NCBI RefSeq assembly: GCF_000014685.1
Contig: NC_008321.1
Span: 2,291,001-2,355,000 of the forward strand
DNA: 64,000 nucleotides
Reading direction: 5' to 3'
From: Shewanella sp. MR-4
Lineage (GTDB): Bacteria > Pseudomonadota > Gammaproteobacteria > Enterobacterales > Shewanellaceae
Shown: positions 1 to 9,746 of the stretch, one piece after another
Numbering within the stretch: position 1 is the first letter of the stretch
Layout: each line of letters starts with the position of its first letter
Made by a program: the position numbers and the translations under genes
The notes under the pieces: generated by a model
What the model was told of the DNA's origin: nothing
What the model saw: the letters and a program-made list of their open reading frames with translations, nothing else
Database searches by the model: none

Positions 1-1168
1 TAGCTAAGTAATCCACATTGTCTTCGCTAATGCCTGCAATGCTAATGCGGCTCGAACCCACCATATAAATGCTGAATTCTTTCTGCAGACGCGCCACTTG
101 CTCAGGATTAACCCCTAGGAAAGAGAACATGCCTTTTTGACGTGCGATAAAGCTAAAGTCGCGGTCCACGCCATTGGTTTTGAGGTTTTCCACTAAAATG
201 GCGCGGTTACCGTTGATACGGTCGCGCATTACTTTGAGCTCATCTAACCACTCTTGCTTTAATTCTGCCGAACCTAGAATGGTTTCGACAATCGCCGCGC
301 CGTGGGCTGGCGGCATGGAGTAGAGGCAACGAACTACGTAAAGCAGTACTGATTGCGCGATGCTTGCCGTGTTTGCATCTTTTGCAACCACAGAGCATGA
401 ACCGATACGCTCACGGTACAGACCAAAGTTTTTCGAGCAAGAGCTACACAGGATCATATTATCGACCGCGGCGGCCATTTTACGCACGCCGTAGGCATCG
501 ATATCGACCCCATCACCAAAACCTTGGTAAGCCATGTCGATAAGCGGGGTAAAACCTTGCTCCTTGGTGAGGGCAACCACTTTATCCCATTGTTCTGCCG
601 TTAAATCCATCCCGCTCGGGTTATGGCAACAGGCGTGGAATAGCACAACATCGTTCGGGCCAATCTGCGCAAGCGCGCTGAGCATCTCATCAAACTTTAA
701 CGATTTAGTGTCGTAATCATAGTAAGGGTAGGTTTTAACAGTCAGACCCGCCGCTTCAAACAAGCCTATATGGTTAGCCCATGTGGGATCGCTCACCCAT
801 AGCACAGCATTAGGATTGCAGCGTTTAATAAAATCACCGGCAACGCGCAGGGCGCCTGTACCACCAGGCGTGGATACAGTACGAATTCGGTTGGCGATAA
901 TCGCGCTGTGATCACTGCCAAAGGCTAATTCTGTTATCAGGGTATTAAACTGAGGCGAACCGGTTGGGCCGATATACACTTTGGTGGTTTCAGTGTCTAA
1001 ACGGAATTTTTCGGCTTTTTTCACGCAATTAAGGATGGGAGTGTTTCCAGCGGGATCCTTATAAACGCCCACACCTAAGTCGACTTTTTGAGGATGTGAG
1101 TCTTCACGGTACTGGGTTAATAGGCCGAGGATAGGATCCGCAGGCATTGCGACGAGTGAGTTAAACAT
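1..1168 (-). CDS. aspC: Aspartate/aromatic aminotransferase, C-terminus cut by window edge
   Basis: PLP-dependent class I aminotransferase that interconverts aspartate (and aromatic amino acids) with their keto acids; cytosolic. Reading leftward from an ATG at 1168 the protein begins MFNSLVAMPADPILGL. It carries the family stretch SSCSKNFGLYRERIGS, in which the lysine is residue 246, the PLP-binding position of E. coli AspC. 389 codons are present against about 396 in the family, so only some 7-8 C-terminal residues are missing. It is divergent from aroA across 435 bp. AspC and TyrB are hard to separate by eye, so the symbol is approximate. Confidence 0.93.
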   Translation of the reverse strand, partial: MFNSLVAMPADPILGLLTQYREDSHPQKVDLGVGVYKDPAGNTPILNCVKKAEKFRLDTETTKVYIGPTGSPQFNTLITELAFGSDHSAIIANRIRTVSTPGGTGALRVAGDFIKRCNPNAVLWVSDPTWANHIGLFEAAGLTVKTYPYYDYDTKSLKFDEMLSALAQIGPNDVVLFHACCHNPSGMDLTAEQWDKVVALTKEQGFTPLIDMAYQGFGDGVDIDAYGVRKMAAAVDNMILCSSCSKNFGLYRERIGSCSVVAKDANTASIAQSVLLYVVRCLYSMPPAHGAAIVETILGSAELKQEWLDELKVMRDRINGNRAILVENLKTNGVDRDFSFIARQKGMFSFLGVNPEQVARLQKEFSIYMVGSSRISIAGISEDNVDYLA

Positions 1169-1603
1169 GGCTCCATCTACCTTTTTGGTTATATTGCGAC
1201 AACATGAATTGCAAAGAATATGCGTGATTTATCGTTTGAAACCTAGAATAGCGTGGATAGATGAAAAATTTAAAGCAAAAACTGTGAACTATGGCCAATT
1301 AATCTGGCAAAAAAGCCTGCCAAAAAACGCTTTAGATCACAATTTAACCGCAGATATTTTGTGTTTTTGTTATTTTTAGACTGACTTGAGTAATTTTCCG
1401 GTTTAAAAAGCCGTTTTTTAGTAAAAAACGGTTGAATCCTGCGTCACTATCGGTAATTTTATAACGACGAAGCACCAACAAGGTCCCCAATCTCCTTTAA
1501 TTTGTAATCTTAACTTGACGCCATGTAGCGTGAGGTTGCCATTTACCTATTTTCAGTCTGCGTGCCATCGATGGTTACGCCCTAAGAGAAAGAAGATTTA
1601 TTC
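1169..1603. other. Divergent intergenic region aspC/aroA
   Basis: 435 bp between divergent start codons, AT-rich, with no convincing small gene. It must hold both promoters. The only clear structure is a perfect 9-bp inverted repeat, CCGTTTTTT/AAAAAACGG, at 1411-1431 with a 3-nt centre. It could act as a terminator-like hairpin or an operator; no function is assigned. Confidence 0.5.
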
Positions 1604-2884
1604 ATGAAGCAATTACGTCTTGAACCTGTTGTGCAAGTCCGCGGTGAGATCAATATCCCTGGCTCAAAAAGCATTTCTAACCGCGCGTTATTATTGGCGA
1701 CCTTAGCTAAAGGCACCACCACGCTAACCAATTTGCTCGACTCCGATGATATTCGTCATATGTTGGCGTCTTTAAAGCAGTTGGGGGTTGAATACCGCTT
1801 ATCGCAAAATAATACTGTCTGCGAGCTTATTGGTTTAGGTGGCGCTATCTCGGCGGACACCGCGCAAACGTTGTTTCTAGGCAATGCGGGCACGGCTATG
1901 CGTCCATTGTGCGCTGCGCTGACCTTAGGTCGTGGCGAATTTACCCTAACGGGCGAACCGCGCATGGAAGAGCGTCCCATTGGTGACTTGGTCGATGCCC
2001 TAAAACAATTGGGCGCTAATATTGTGTACCTTAAGAATGAAGGGTTTCCGCCTCTGGCCATCAATGCAACCGGGCTTAACGGTGGCGATGTGGAAATTGC
2101 TGGCGATCTGTCTAGCCAATTCTTAACCGCGCTGTTAATGGTTGCCCCCCTCGCTAAGGACAGTGTGAATATTCATGTCAAAGGTGAACTGGTTTCAAAA
2201 CCTTATATCGACATTACCTTAGCCTTGATGGCCCAGTTTGGCGTTCAGGTGATTAACCATGACTATGCCCGCTTTGAGATCCCAGCTGGGCAGCAGTATG
2301 TGTCTCCGGGTAAAGTGTTAGTAGAAGGGGATGCATCTTCTGCATCTTACTTTTTAGCAGCGGGAGCCATTAAAGGCGGCGAAGTGAAAGTCACTGGTGT
2401 TGGCCGTTTAAGCATTCAGGGCGATGTGAAATTTGCCGATGTGCTGGAAAAAATGGGCGCTGATATTGAGTGGGGCGATGATTACATTATTGCCCGTGGC
2501 GCGCCGTTAACCGCGGTTGATTTAGACATGAATCATATTCCCGATGCGGCAATGACCATTGCCACCGCGGCCTTGTTTGCTAAGGGCACGACCACCATTC
2601 GTAACATCTATAACTGGCGCATTAAAGAGACCGACCGATTAGCTGCGATGGCCACAGAGCTGCGTAAAGTGGGAGCGTTAGTGGAAGAGGGGCATGATTA
2701 TATTCAAATCACGCCGCCAGCTGTGTTGAATACCGCAGAGATTGATACTTATAACGACCACCGCATGGCCATGTGCTTCTCCATGATGGCCTTTGCCAAT
2801 TGCGGGATCACTATCAACGATCCCGACTGCACCTCGAAAACCTTCCCTGATTATTTTGCCCAATTTGCCAGTCTGAAAGTCTAA
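1604..2884 (+). CDS. aroA: 3-phosphoshikimate 1-carboxyvinyltransferase (EPSP synthase)
   Basis: Transfers enolpyruvate from PEP to shikimate-3-phosphate, the sixth step of the shikimate pathway, in the cytosol. At 426 aa it has the usual length. The substrate-binding [13 protein letters not shown] (residues 20-32), [10 protein letters not shown] (from 93) and the late [15 protein letters not shown] segment are all present. The start at 1604 follows AGAAAGAAGA at suitable spacing. cmk follows 182 nt downstream. An 8-bp hairpin lies between them at 2927-2948 but has no U tract, so read-through into cmk-rpsA is possible. Confidence 0.98.
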
Positions 2885-2926
2885 TTGCACCCAATAACAG
2901 ACTGAATTTGGTCATATCAAGATGAT

Positions 2927-2948
2927 GAAGCCGCATTTGAGCGGCTTC
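2927..2948 (+). other. Hairpin between aroA and cmk
   Basis: Perfect inverted repeat GAAGCCGC/GCGGCTTC with a 6-nt loop, 43 nt after the aroA stop. No run of T follows, so it is not a standard intrinsic terminator. It may stabilise the aroA 3' end or terminate weakly. Confidence 0.45.
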
Positions 2949-3066
2949 TAAACTTCATAAAAAATCCACGGATTTTATTTGTATAGTATTGTACAATGCG
3001 GCGCGCTCATTTTCGGGGCTCTAGTTAAGAACTCACGGATGATGATTATTTTTTGCGGAGGAATGT

Positions 3067-3759
3067 ATGTCTGAACGGGCTCCTGTAGTCACAATCGACG
3101 GCCCAAGTGGTGCTGGTAAAGGGACAATTAGCCAATTATTGGCTAAGCATCTTGGATGGCAACTGCTTGATAGTGGTGCTATTTACCGAGTGCTTGCGTT
3201 AGCTGCAATTCACCACGATGTAGAACTGGAAAATGAAGAATCCATCACACTCCTTGCTGCGCACCTTGATGTGAAATTTTTAACCGGCAACGAGAAAGAT
3301 CCAGTTCAAGTGATCTTAGAAGGTGAAGACGTCACTACTGCGATACGTACTCAAGAATGCTCAAATGCGGCCTCTAAAGTGGCGGCATTTCCCCGTGTAC
3401 GGGAAGCCTTATTACGCCGTCAACGTGCCTTTAGAACAGCACCTGGATTAATCGCCGATGGCCGCGACATGGGCACGGTTGTTTTCCCAACGGCATCGGC
3501 TAAATTATATTTAACTGCTTCTGCAGAGGAGCGAGCTCAAAGACGCTATAATCAGTTGCAGGACAAGGGCTTCGATGTTAATATCGAGCGCCTTTTAGCT
3601 GAAATTATCGAGCGTGACGACCGCGATATGAATCGTCCAGTGGCCCCTTTGGTCCCTGCCGAGGATGCGCTCGTTATCGATACTAGCGATAAAGGTATTG
3701 ATGAAGTACTTGAGCTTGCGCTCAACTACATCAACCAAAAATTATCCAACACTAACTAA
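3067..3759 (+). CDS. cmk: Cytidylate kinase
   Basis: Phosphorylates CMP and dCMP with ATP in pyrimidine nucleotide supply. It has 230 aa, the usual length, with a P-loop DGPSGAGKGT at residues 11-20 and the nucleoside-binding GLIADGRDMGTVVFP segment. A strong GGAGGAATGT ribosome site precedes the ATG. rpsA follows after 102 nt, the arrangement seen widely in gammaproteobacteria. Upstream, TACAAT at 2992-2997 followed by the GC-rich GCGGCGCGC looks like a -10 with a stringent-type discriminator; no good -35 is visible. Confidence 0.97.
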   Translation: MSERAPVVTIDGPSGAGKGTISQLLAKHLGWQLLDSGAIYRVLALAAIHHDVELENEESITLLAAHLDVKFLTGNEKDPVQVILEGEDVTTAIRTQECSNAASKVAAFPRVREALLRRQRAFRTAPGLIADGRDMGTVVFPTASAKLYLTASAEERAQRRYNQLQDKGFDVNIERLLAEIIERDDRDMNRPVAPLVPAEDALVIDTSDKGIDEVLELALNYINQKLSNTN

Positions 3760-3861
3760 GTTATTGTTTGGATAGGTATTCGTATTAAGGATGATACGGA
3801 TAATTTGACTGACTCCACGTCTAGGATTGACTGTGGTTTATTACATTAAAGTAACCTAAAC

Positions 3862-5529
3862 ATGACTGAATCTTTTGCTGATCTATTTGAACAATCCCTT
3901 CAAACTCTGGAATTCCGTCCAGGCTCTATCGTTCGTGGTACTGTAGTTGCTATCGAAAACGGTATGGTTCTGGTTGATGCCGGTCTGAAGTCTGAAAGCC
4001 CAATCCCAGCTGAACAATTCAAAAACGCTCAAGGCGTTTTAGAAATCGCTGTTGGTGATGAAGTTGACGTAGCTCTTGACTCTGTTGAAGACGGCTTCGG
4101 TGAGACTCAACTGTCTCGCGAAAAAGCGAAACGTCACGAAGCTTGGATCGTTCTGGAAAAAGCTTACGAAGATGCTGAAACTGTAATCGGTATCATCAAT
4201 GGTAAAGTGAAAGGCGGTTTCACTGTTGAATTAAACGGTATCCGTGCCTTCTTACCAGGTTCTCTAGTTGACGTGCGCCCAGTTCGCGACACCGCTCACT
4301 TAGAGTACAAAGAATTAGAATTCAAAGTTATCAAACTAGACCAGAAGCGTAACAACGTTGTTGTTTCTCGTCGTGCAGTTATCGAATCAGAAAGCAGCGC
4401 AGAGCGTGATGCACTGTTAGAAAACCTGCAAGAAGGTCAAGCAGTTAAAGGTATCGTTAAGAACCTGACTGACTACGGTGCATTCGTAGATTTAGGTGGT
4501 GTTGACGGTCTGTTACATATCACTGATATGGCATGGAAACGCGTTAAGCACCCATCTGAAATCGTAAACGTTGGTGACGAAATCAACGTTAAAGTTCTGA
4601 AGTACGATCGTGAGCGCACTCGTGTGTCTTTAGGTCTGAAACAACTTGGCGAAGATCCATGGTTAGAAATCAGCAAGCGCTACCCAGAAAACACTAAGTT
4701 AACTGGTCGCGTAACTAACCTGACTGACTACGGCTGTTTCGTTGAAATCGAAGAAGGCGTTGAAGGCTTAGTTCACGTTTCTGAAATGGATTGGACTAAC
4801 AAGAACATTCACCCATCTAAAGTGGTTAACTTAGGTGATGAAGTTGAAGTTCTGGTTCTGGACATCGATGAAGAGCGTCGTCGTATTTCTCTAGGTCTGA
4901 AGCAATGTAAGACCAACCCATGGGATGACTTCGCAACTCGTTACAACAAAGGCGACAAGGTTTCTGGTAAGATCAAGTCAATCACTGACTTCGGTATCTT
5001 CATCGGTCTTGACGGCGGTATCGATGGTTTAGTTCACCTGTCTGACATTTCTTGGAACGGTACTGGCGAAGACGCAGTATCTGAGTACAAGAAAGGCGAC
5101 GAAATCCACGCAGTGGTTCTGTCTGTTGACCCAGAGCGCGAGCGCATCAGCTTAGGCGTTAAGCAAACTGAAGACGATCCATTCAACGCTTACTTAGCTG
5201 ACAAGAAGAAAGGTACTATCGTAAACGGTACTGTTTCTGCTGTTGATGCTAAAGGTGTGACTGTTGAACTAGCTGACACTGTTGAAGGTTACATCCGTGT
5301 AGCTGACATCAGCCGTGAGCGCATCGAAGATGCATCTACTGTTTACTCAGTAGGTGACGCTATCGAAGCTAAGTTCATGGGTGTTGACCGTAAGAACCGT
5401 TCTATCAGCCTGTCAATCAAAGCGAAAGACGAAGCTGAAGAAAAAGAAGTAATGGCGACCTTGAATAAACAAGAAGACGCTGTTATTAGTAATGCAATGG
5501 CTGAAGCGTTTAAAGCAGCTCGCAAATAA
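3862..5529 (+). CDS. rpsA: 30S ribosomal protein S1
   Basis: mRNA-binding protein of the small subunit that aids initiation on weak or structured ribosome sites. Its 555 aa (E. coli 557) are built from six S1 repeats. Repeats 3-5 are recognisable by DYGAFVDLGG, DYGCFVEIEEG and DFGIFIGLDGG, each followed by a GLVH/GLLH-type strand. Codon use shifts sharply to the highly expressed set (GGT, CTG, GTT, CGT), unlike neighbouring genes. The 102-nt leader has an imperfect hairpin (TATTCGTAT/ATACGGATA). Known rpsA genes are autoregulated in the leader; that is inference here. Confidence 0.99.
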   Translation: MTESFADLFEQSLQTLEFRPGSIVRGTVVAIENGMVLVDAGLKSESPIPAEQFKNAQGVLEIAVGDEVDVALDSVEDGFGETQLSREKAKRHEAWIVLEKAYEDAETVIGIINGKVKGGFTVELNGIRAFLPGSLVDVRPVRDTAHLEYKELEFKVIKLDQKRNNVVVSRRAVIESESSAERDALLENLQEGQAVKGIVKNLTDYGAFVDLGGVDGLLHITDMAWKRVKHPSEIVNVGDEINVKVLKYDRERTRVSLGLKQLGEDPWLEISKRYPENTKLTGRVTNLTDYGCFVEIEEGVEGLVHVSEMDWTNKNIHPSKVVNLGDEVEVLVLDIDEERRRISLGLKQCKTNPWDDFATRYNKGDKVSGKIKSITDFGIFIGLDGGIDGLVHLSDISWNGTGEDAVSEYKKGDEIHAVVLSVDPERERISLGVKQTEDDPFNAYLADKKKGTIVNGTVSAVDAKGVTVELADTVEGYIRVADISRERIEDASTVYSVGDAIEAKFMGVDRKNRSISLSIKAKDEAEEKEVMATLNKQEDAVISNAMAEAFKAARK

Positions 5530-5540
5530 TCGCCTGTTGT

Positions 5541-5561
5541 ATGGGGAGTTTTTCTCCCCAT
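5541..5561 (+). other. Hairpin between rpsA and ihfB
   Basis: Perfect ATGGGGAG/CTCCCCAT arms with a TTTTT loop just after rpsA. No T tract follows. It probably marks the rpsA 3' end or lowers read-through into ihfB rather than terminating fully. Confidence 0.5.
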
Positions 5562-5601
5562 TAGGTGACTGTGTTTGGCTTGATAATAGGGGATAGCTAG
5601 G

Positions 5602-5889
5602 ATGACAAAATCCGAACTGATCGAAAAACTCGCCACCAGGCAGTCGCAGCTGTCGGCGAAAGAGGTTGAAGGCGCAATCAAAGAGATGTTGGAGCAAATG
5701 GCAACAACATTAGAAAGCGGTGATCGTATTGAGATCCGTGGCTTTGGTAGTTTCTCGCTTCATTATCGTGCACCGCGTACTGGCCGTAATCCAAAGACTG
5801 GTTCATCAGTCGAATTGGAAGGCAAATACGTCCCGCACTTTAAGCCAGGCAAAGAACTGCGCGAACGCGTTGACGCAGTTAATGTATAA
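5602..5889 (+). CDS. ihfB: Integration host factor subunit beta
   Basis: Forms the IHF heterodimer with IhfA, bending DNA in the nucleoid, at promoters and in recombination. The 95-aa HU/IHF fold is complete. The DNA-binding arm segment [19 protein letters not shown] contains the RNPKTG turn whose proline intercalates in the minor groove. TAGGATG places the start. It lies 72 nt after rpsA, the standard order, and ends at a strong terminator. Confidence 0.98.
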
Positions 5890-5902
5890 TTGACCGCATT
5901 AC

Positions 5903-5929
5903 AAAAAGCCTCCGTAAGGGGGCTTTTTT
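5903..5929 (+). terminator. Intrinsic terminator after ihfB
   Basis: AAAAAGCCTCC, GTAA loop, GGGGGCTTTTTT: a stable GC-rich stem followed by a T run, 13 nt after the ihfB stop. Confidence 0.9.
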
Positions 5930-6012
5930 ATATCTAATGCAAGGCAAAGCTGGTCAGCTCAGTAAATTTCTTGGATAATCAGAAAATTGAAAGGCGTTTA
6001 AGGGAGTGCGAC

Positions 6013-6288
6013 GTGAAATCTTTTGTAGCGACAGTCCTTGTGGCACTGTTATTTATCGTGGCATTGATTTTTGGTGCGCGTAATGAACAAGTAGTGACGA
6101 TCAGCTACTTTGTGGCTCAGGGTGAGTACCGTTTACCCGTAGTCTTGGCCGTGGTTTTCTTTGCTGGCTTTATGTTGAGTTGGCTTGTGGCCAGCTATTA
6201 TATTGTCAAACTCAAATTGGCTTTAGCGGCAACCAGAAAGAAGTTAACGGTCCAAACCGCTAAAAATCCTCAAGGTGTAGACGCCTAA
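6013..6288 (+). CDS. lapA: Lipopolysaccharide assembly protein A (YciS)
   Basis: Small inner-membrane protein that works with LapB in control of LPS synthesis (FtsH-dependent LpxC turnover). Two membrane segments are visible: FVATVLVALLFIVALIFGA and VVLAVVFFAGFMLSWLVA. I chose the GTG at 6013 because AAGGGAG lies 6-7 nt upstream and the resulting MKSF start aligns with E. coli LapA; an upstream in-frame TTG at 5971 has no ribosome site. Length is 91 aa (E. coli 102). lapB begins one base after its stop, so the pair is translationally coupled. Confidence 0.9.
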   Translation: MKSFVATVLVALLFIVALIFGARNEQVVTISYFVAQGEYRLPVVLAVVFFAGFMLSWLVASYYIVKLKLALAATRKKLTVQTAKNPQGVDA

Positions 6289-6289
6289 T

Positions 6290-7450
6290 ATGCTTGAGAT
6301 CCTCTTCCTGTTGCTCCCTATTGCTGCCGGTTACGGCTGGTATATGGGGCGGCGGAGCATAAGGCAAAACCAGAGTAATCAGCGTAAACAATTAAGTCGT
6401 GATTATTTCACCGGCTTAAATTTCCTGTTGTCGAACGAGTCAGACAAAGCGGTCGACTTGTTTATCAGTATGCTCGATGTGGATGATGAAACTATCGATA
6501 CCCATCTTTCCCTCGGTTCGTTATTTCGCAAACGCGGTGAAGTTGACCGTTCCATTCGTATCCATCAGAACTTAATTGCACGACCAACGCTCACCAATGA
6601 GCAGCGCGATATGGCTATGATGGAACTGGGTAAAGATTACCTTGCCGCAGGGTTTTACGACCGCGCTGAGGAAATTTTCTTGAATTTAGTGAGTCAAGAT
6701 GATCACAGTGAAGAGTCTGAAACTCAGCTGATTGCCATTTATCAGGTGATTAAGGAATGGCAAAAAGCCATCGACATCACCAAACGCTTAAGCCGTAAGC
6801 GTCAGCAGGCACTCAAACCGATTATTGCCCATTTTTATTGCCAGCTTGCGGATGAATCCGGGGATGATGCGGATAAAATAAAGCTGCTGCAACAGGCATT
6901 AAAACAAGATCCTAAGTGCGGCCGAGCCTTGCTCACGCTCGCCAAAAAATTTCTCGATGCTAAGGATTACACCCAGTGTAAATCCATGCTGATGGCACTG
7001 AAAAAAGCCGATATAGAACTCTTTGCCGATGCTTTGCCCACCGCGAAACAAGTGTATCGCGATACCCAAGATAAAGAGGGTTATCAAGAATTATTAGCGG
7101 GTGCTATGGCCGAAGGGGCGGGAGCCTCTGTGGTGGTAGCGCTTGCTCAACATATGATTAGTCTCGATGAGATAAAGGCCGCTGAAAACATGGTATTGGA
7201 TGCCCTGTATCGCCATCCCACCATGAAGGGATTTCAGCACTTAATGCAGATGCACCTGCGTCAAGCCGAAGAAGGGCAAGCCAAACAAAGTTTGACTATG
7301 CTTGAGCAACTCGTTGAACAACAAATTAAATTCCGTCCAAGTTATCGCTGTAAAGAATGCGGTTTTCCATCCCACACACTTTATTGGCATTGTCCCTCCT
7401 GTAAAAAATGGGGCACCATTAAACGGATCCGTGGTTTAGACGGTGAATAA
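6290..7450 (+). CDS. lapB: Lipopolysaccharide assembly protein B (YciM)
   Basis: Inner-membrane-anchored TPR protein that links LPS synthesis to FtsH degradation of LpxC. It has an N-terminal membrane segment (LEILFLLLPIAAGYGW), an array of TPR helices, and a C-terminal rubredoxin-like zinc knuckle. In the knuckle, YRCKECGFPS and WHCPSCKKWG give two CxxC pairs. At 386 aa it matches E. coli (389). pyrF follows 39 nt later, as in many relatives. Confidence 0.97.
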   Translation: MLEILFLLLPIAAGYGWYMGRRSIRQNQSNQRKQLSRDYFTGLNFLLSNESDKAVDLFISMLDVDDETIDTHLSLGSLFRKRGEVDRSIRIHQNLIARPTLTNEQRDMAMMELGKDYLAAGFYDRAEEIFLNLVSQDDHSEESETQLIAIYQVIKEWQKAIDITKRLSRKRQQALKPIIAHFYCQLADESGDDADKIKLLQQALKQDPKCGRALLTLAKKFLDAKDYTQCKSMLMALKKADIELFADALPTAKQVYRDTQDKEGYQELLAGAMAEGAGASVVVALAQHMISLDEIKAAENMVLDALYRHPTMKGFQHLMQMHLRQAEEGQAKQSLTMLEQLVEQQIKFRPSYRCKECGFPSHTLYWHCPSCKKWGTIKRIRGLDGE

Positions 7451-7489
7451 CCTTTTGAAAAAACCTGTTAGTGTAACCCAGTTGGAGAG

Positions 7490-8188
7490 ATGATGACGAC
7501 CAAACCTATCCTCGTAGCGCTTGATTACGATAATAAAAACCACGCCTTACAACTGATAGATCAACTCGATCCCAACATGTGCCGCCTTAAAGTGGGCAAA
7601 GAAATGTTCACCCTGTTTGGCCCACAATTGGTGAAAGATATTCACGACCGTGGTTTCGATCTTTTCCTCGACTTAAAGTTTCACGATATTCCTAATACGG
7701 TCGCCAAAGCGGTCGCGGCCGCGGCAGAACTGGGCGTGTGGATGACAAACGTGCATGCCAGCGGCGGCTTGGCCATGATGGAAGCGGCAAAAAAAGCGTT
7801 GCTGCCCTATGGTAATGATGCGCCTATGCTAATCGCAGTAACGGTTCTCACTTCCATGAGTGATGAAGATTTAAAACTCATCGGCATTGATGTTCCTGCC
7901 TTTGAGCATGTGCAACGTCTCGCGAAACTCACCAAGCAGGCGGGCCTCGATGGTGTAGTCTGTTCGGCGCAAGAGGCAAGCGTACTTAAATCACTCTTAG
8001 GTCAAGATTTTAAACTTATCACCCCGGGGATCCGCCCTGTGGGCAGCGACGTGGGCGACCAACACCGGGTGATGACGCCATCGCAGGCGCTTGCAGCCGG
8101 TTCTGATTATTTAGTGATTGGTCGACCAATCACTAAGGCCGCCGACCCTCTGGCTGCACTGCAGGCGATTCATCAATCTCTAGCTTGA
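7490..8188 (+). CDS. pyrF: Orotidine 5'-phosphate decarboxylase
   Basis: Final step of UMP biosynthesis (OMP to UMP). The catalytic DLKFHDIPNT segment supplies the Asp-x-Lys-x-x-Asp set, and GIRPVGSDVGDQHRVMTP is the phosphate-binding region. It has 232 aa, typical length. Two adjacent ATG codons follow TTGGAGAG; either could start (7490 or 7493). Confidence 0.98.
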   Translation: MMTTKPILVALDYDNKNHALQLIDQLDPNMCRLKVGKEMFTLFGPQLVKDIHDRGFDLFLDLKFHDIPNTVAKAVAAAAELGVWMTNVHASGGLAMMEAAKKALLPYGNDAPMLIAVTVLTSMSDEDLKLIGIDVPAFEHVQRLAKLTKQAGLDGVVCSAQEASVLKSLLGQDFKLITPGIRPVGSDVGDQHRVMTPSQALAAGSDYLVIGRPITKAADPLAALQAIHQSLA

Positions 8189-8260
8189 GAGACATGGTGA
8201 CAGCCATTGCGGCTTAAGCACTTATTCGCGCGTTAATTTGACCGTTCACGGAGAATGCCC

Positions 8261-9058
8261 ATGCTGAATACTACGATGTTTAATTATCAAGGTAAGAATG
8301 TTGTCGTTGTCGGTGGTACGAGTGGAATTAACCTCGCGATTGCCAACGCCTTTGCGCTGGCTGGCGCGAATGTGGCGGTGGCGAGTCGCAGCCAAGACAA
8401 GATTGATGCCGCCGTGTTGCAGCTAAAGCAGTCAAATCCTGATGGGATCCACCTTGGGGTGAGTTTTGATGTCAGGGATTTGGCTGCGGTCGAGCAGGGG
8501 TTTGACACTATCGCCTCCGAATTTGGCTTTATCGATGTGTTGGTAAGTGGCGCTGCAGGTAACTTTCCGGCTACAGCGGCAAAACTCTCTGCTAATGGCT
8601 TTAAAGCCGTGATGGACATTGATCTGCTGGGCAGTTTTCAAGTGCTAAAGACGGCTTATCCTTTACTGCGTCGCCCCCAAGGGAATATTATTCAAATCTC
8701 GGCGCCGCAGGCATCGATAGCCATGCCAATGCAAGCTCATGTGTGCGCTGCTAAAGCTGGTGTAGACATGCTCACTCGGACATTGGCGATAGAATGGGGC
8801 TGTGAAGGGATTCGAATTAACTCGATTGTGCCTGGTCCTATTGCGGGCACAGAAGGCTTTAACCGCTTAGCGCCGAGTGCAGCTCTGCAACAAGGAGTGG
8901 CACAATCAGTACCGTTAAAACGCAATGGTGAAGGGCAGGACATTGCTAATGCCGCGATGTTTTTAGGCTCTGAGTTGGCCTCCTACATCACAGGGGTTGT
9001 GCTTCCTGTCGATGGCGGATGGTCGCTCGGTGGCGCCAGCATTGCGATGTCGGATTAA
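8261..9058 (+). CDS. SDR-family oxidoreductase, 2,4-dienoyl-CoA-reductase-like
   Basis: Short-chain dehydrogenase/reductase with an N-terminal nucleotide-binding GGTSGINLAIA and the late PGPIAGTEGFNRL segment. The latter closely resembles the PGPISGTEG stretch of peroxisomal-type 2,4-dienoyl-CoA reductases. The usual catalytic YxxxK tyrosine is absent: the position reads HVCAAKAGVD (His before the conserved Lys), also as in that subfamily. The motif GxxxGIG is GxxxGIN. Start at 8261 is preferred over an ATG at 8255 because CGGAG lies 7 nt before it. An acyl-CoA dehydrogenase lies nearby, which fits a role in unsaturated fatty-acid oxidation (inference). Confidence 0.82.
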   Translation: MLNTTMFNYQGKNVVVVGGTSGINLAIANAFALAGANVAVASRSQDKIDAAVLQLKQSNPDGIHLGVSFDVRDLAAVEQGFDTIASEFGFIDVLVSGAAGNFPATAAKLSANGFKAVMDIDLLGSFQVLKTAYPLLRRPQGNIIQISAPQASIAMPMQAHVCAAKAGVDMLTRTLAIEWGCEGIRINSIVPGPIAGTEGFNRLAPSAALQQGVAQSVPLKRNGEGQDIANAAMFLGSELASYITGVVLPVDGGWSLGGASIAMSD

Positions 9059-9147
9059 GCGAATTGGCACCAAAGGGCAATAAGTGATAGTGCAACACTC
9101 AAAACCTTGTAACTAATTTATTTGATAGAGAAATCGGGTGAAAATCC

Positions 9148-9690
9148 ATGGCGAATGCATTACAAGAGCAGCTGCTTAAGGCTGGCCTTGCCAGTAAACA
9201 AAAAGTGCGCGATGTGAAAACGCAAAAACGTCGCGATAAAAAGGCGCGCGTTGACGATGGTTCAAGTGCATTGAAGCACGAGATTGCTGAGCAAAAACGT
9301 CTGCAGGCAGAAAAAGATAAGGCATTAAACGAACAGCGTTTTGCTGAGGCTACAGCACGCGGGCAAGTGCGTGGTTTGGTGAGTGAGTTCACTCAATTTG
9401 CCATTAAGATCCCAAGCCATGCCGAGGTCAAGTTTAACTATACCCTCGATAATAAAATCTATTCAGTCTATATCGATGAGAAAATCCAATCGGAACTGCT
9501 TAAAGGACTGTTAGGGATCGTTCGATATGAAGATAAGAGCTACCTTGTCCCCCATAAATTGGCTGAGCGCGTCAATCTTTTAGTGCCACAATGGTGCGGT
9601 TATCTATGGCAACAGGATGAAGGGAAGGCGATAGAGGTCGAAGATGACCCCTATGCTGATTATGCGATCCCGGACGATTTAATGTGGTAA
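9148..9690 (+). CDS. DUF2058 family protein (YaiL-like)
   Basis: 180 aa with the DUF2058 layout. A lysine/arginine-rich helical N-terminus (MANALQEQLLKAGLASKQK, then KTQKRRDKKAR) is followed by a small globular domain and an acidic tail ending DDPYADYAIPDDLMW. The basic half suggests nucleic-acid contact, and the family has been described as nucleoprotein-like; the function is not settled. It is followed by a strong terminator. Confidence 0.85.
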   Translation: MANALQEQLLKAGLASKQKVRDVKTQKRRDKKARVDDGSSALKHEIAEQKRLQAEKDKALNEQRFAEATARGQVRGLVSEFTQFAIKIPSHAEVKFNYTLDNKIYSVYIDEKIQSELLKGLLGIVRYEDKSYLVPHKLAERVNLLVPQWCGYLWQQDEGKAIEVEDDPYADYAIPDDLMW

Positions 9691-9746
9691 TCAATGCGTT
9701 AATCGTGAGCTAAGCCGACGACGCATTGCTTATCTCTGGCTACACT

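Noticed and set aside
1167..1379. 70-aa plus-strand open frame between aspC and aroA
   Set aside because: No ribosome site, overlaps the aspC start, biased composition; reads as chance in an AT-rich promoter region.
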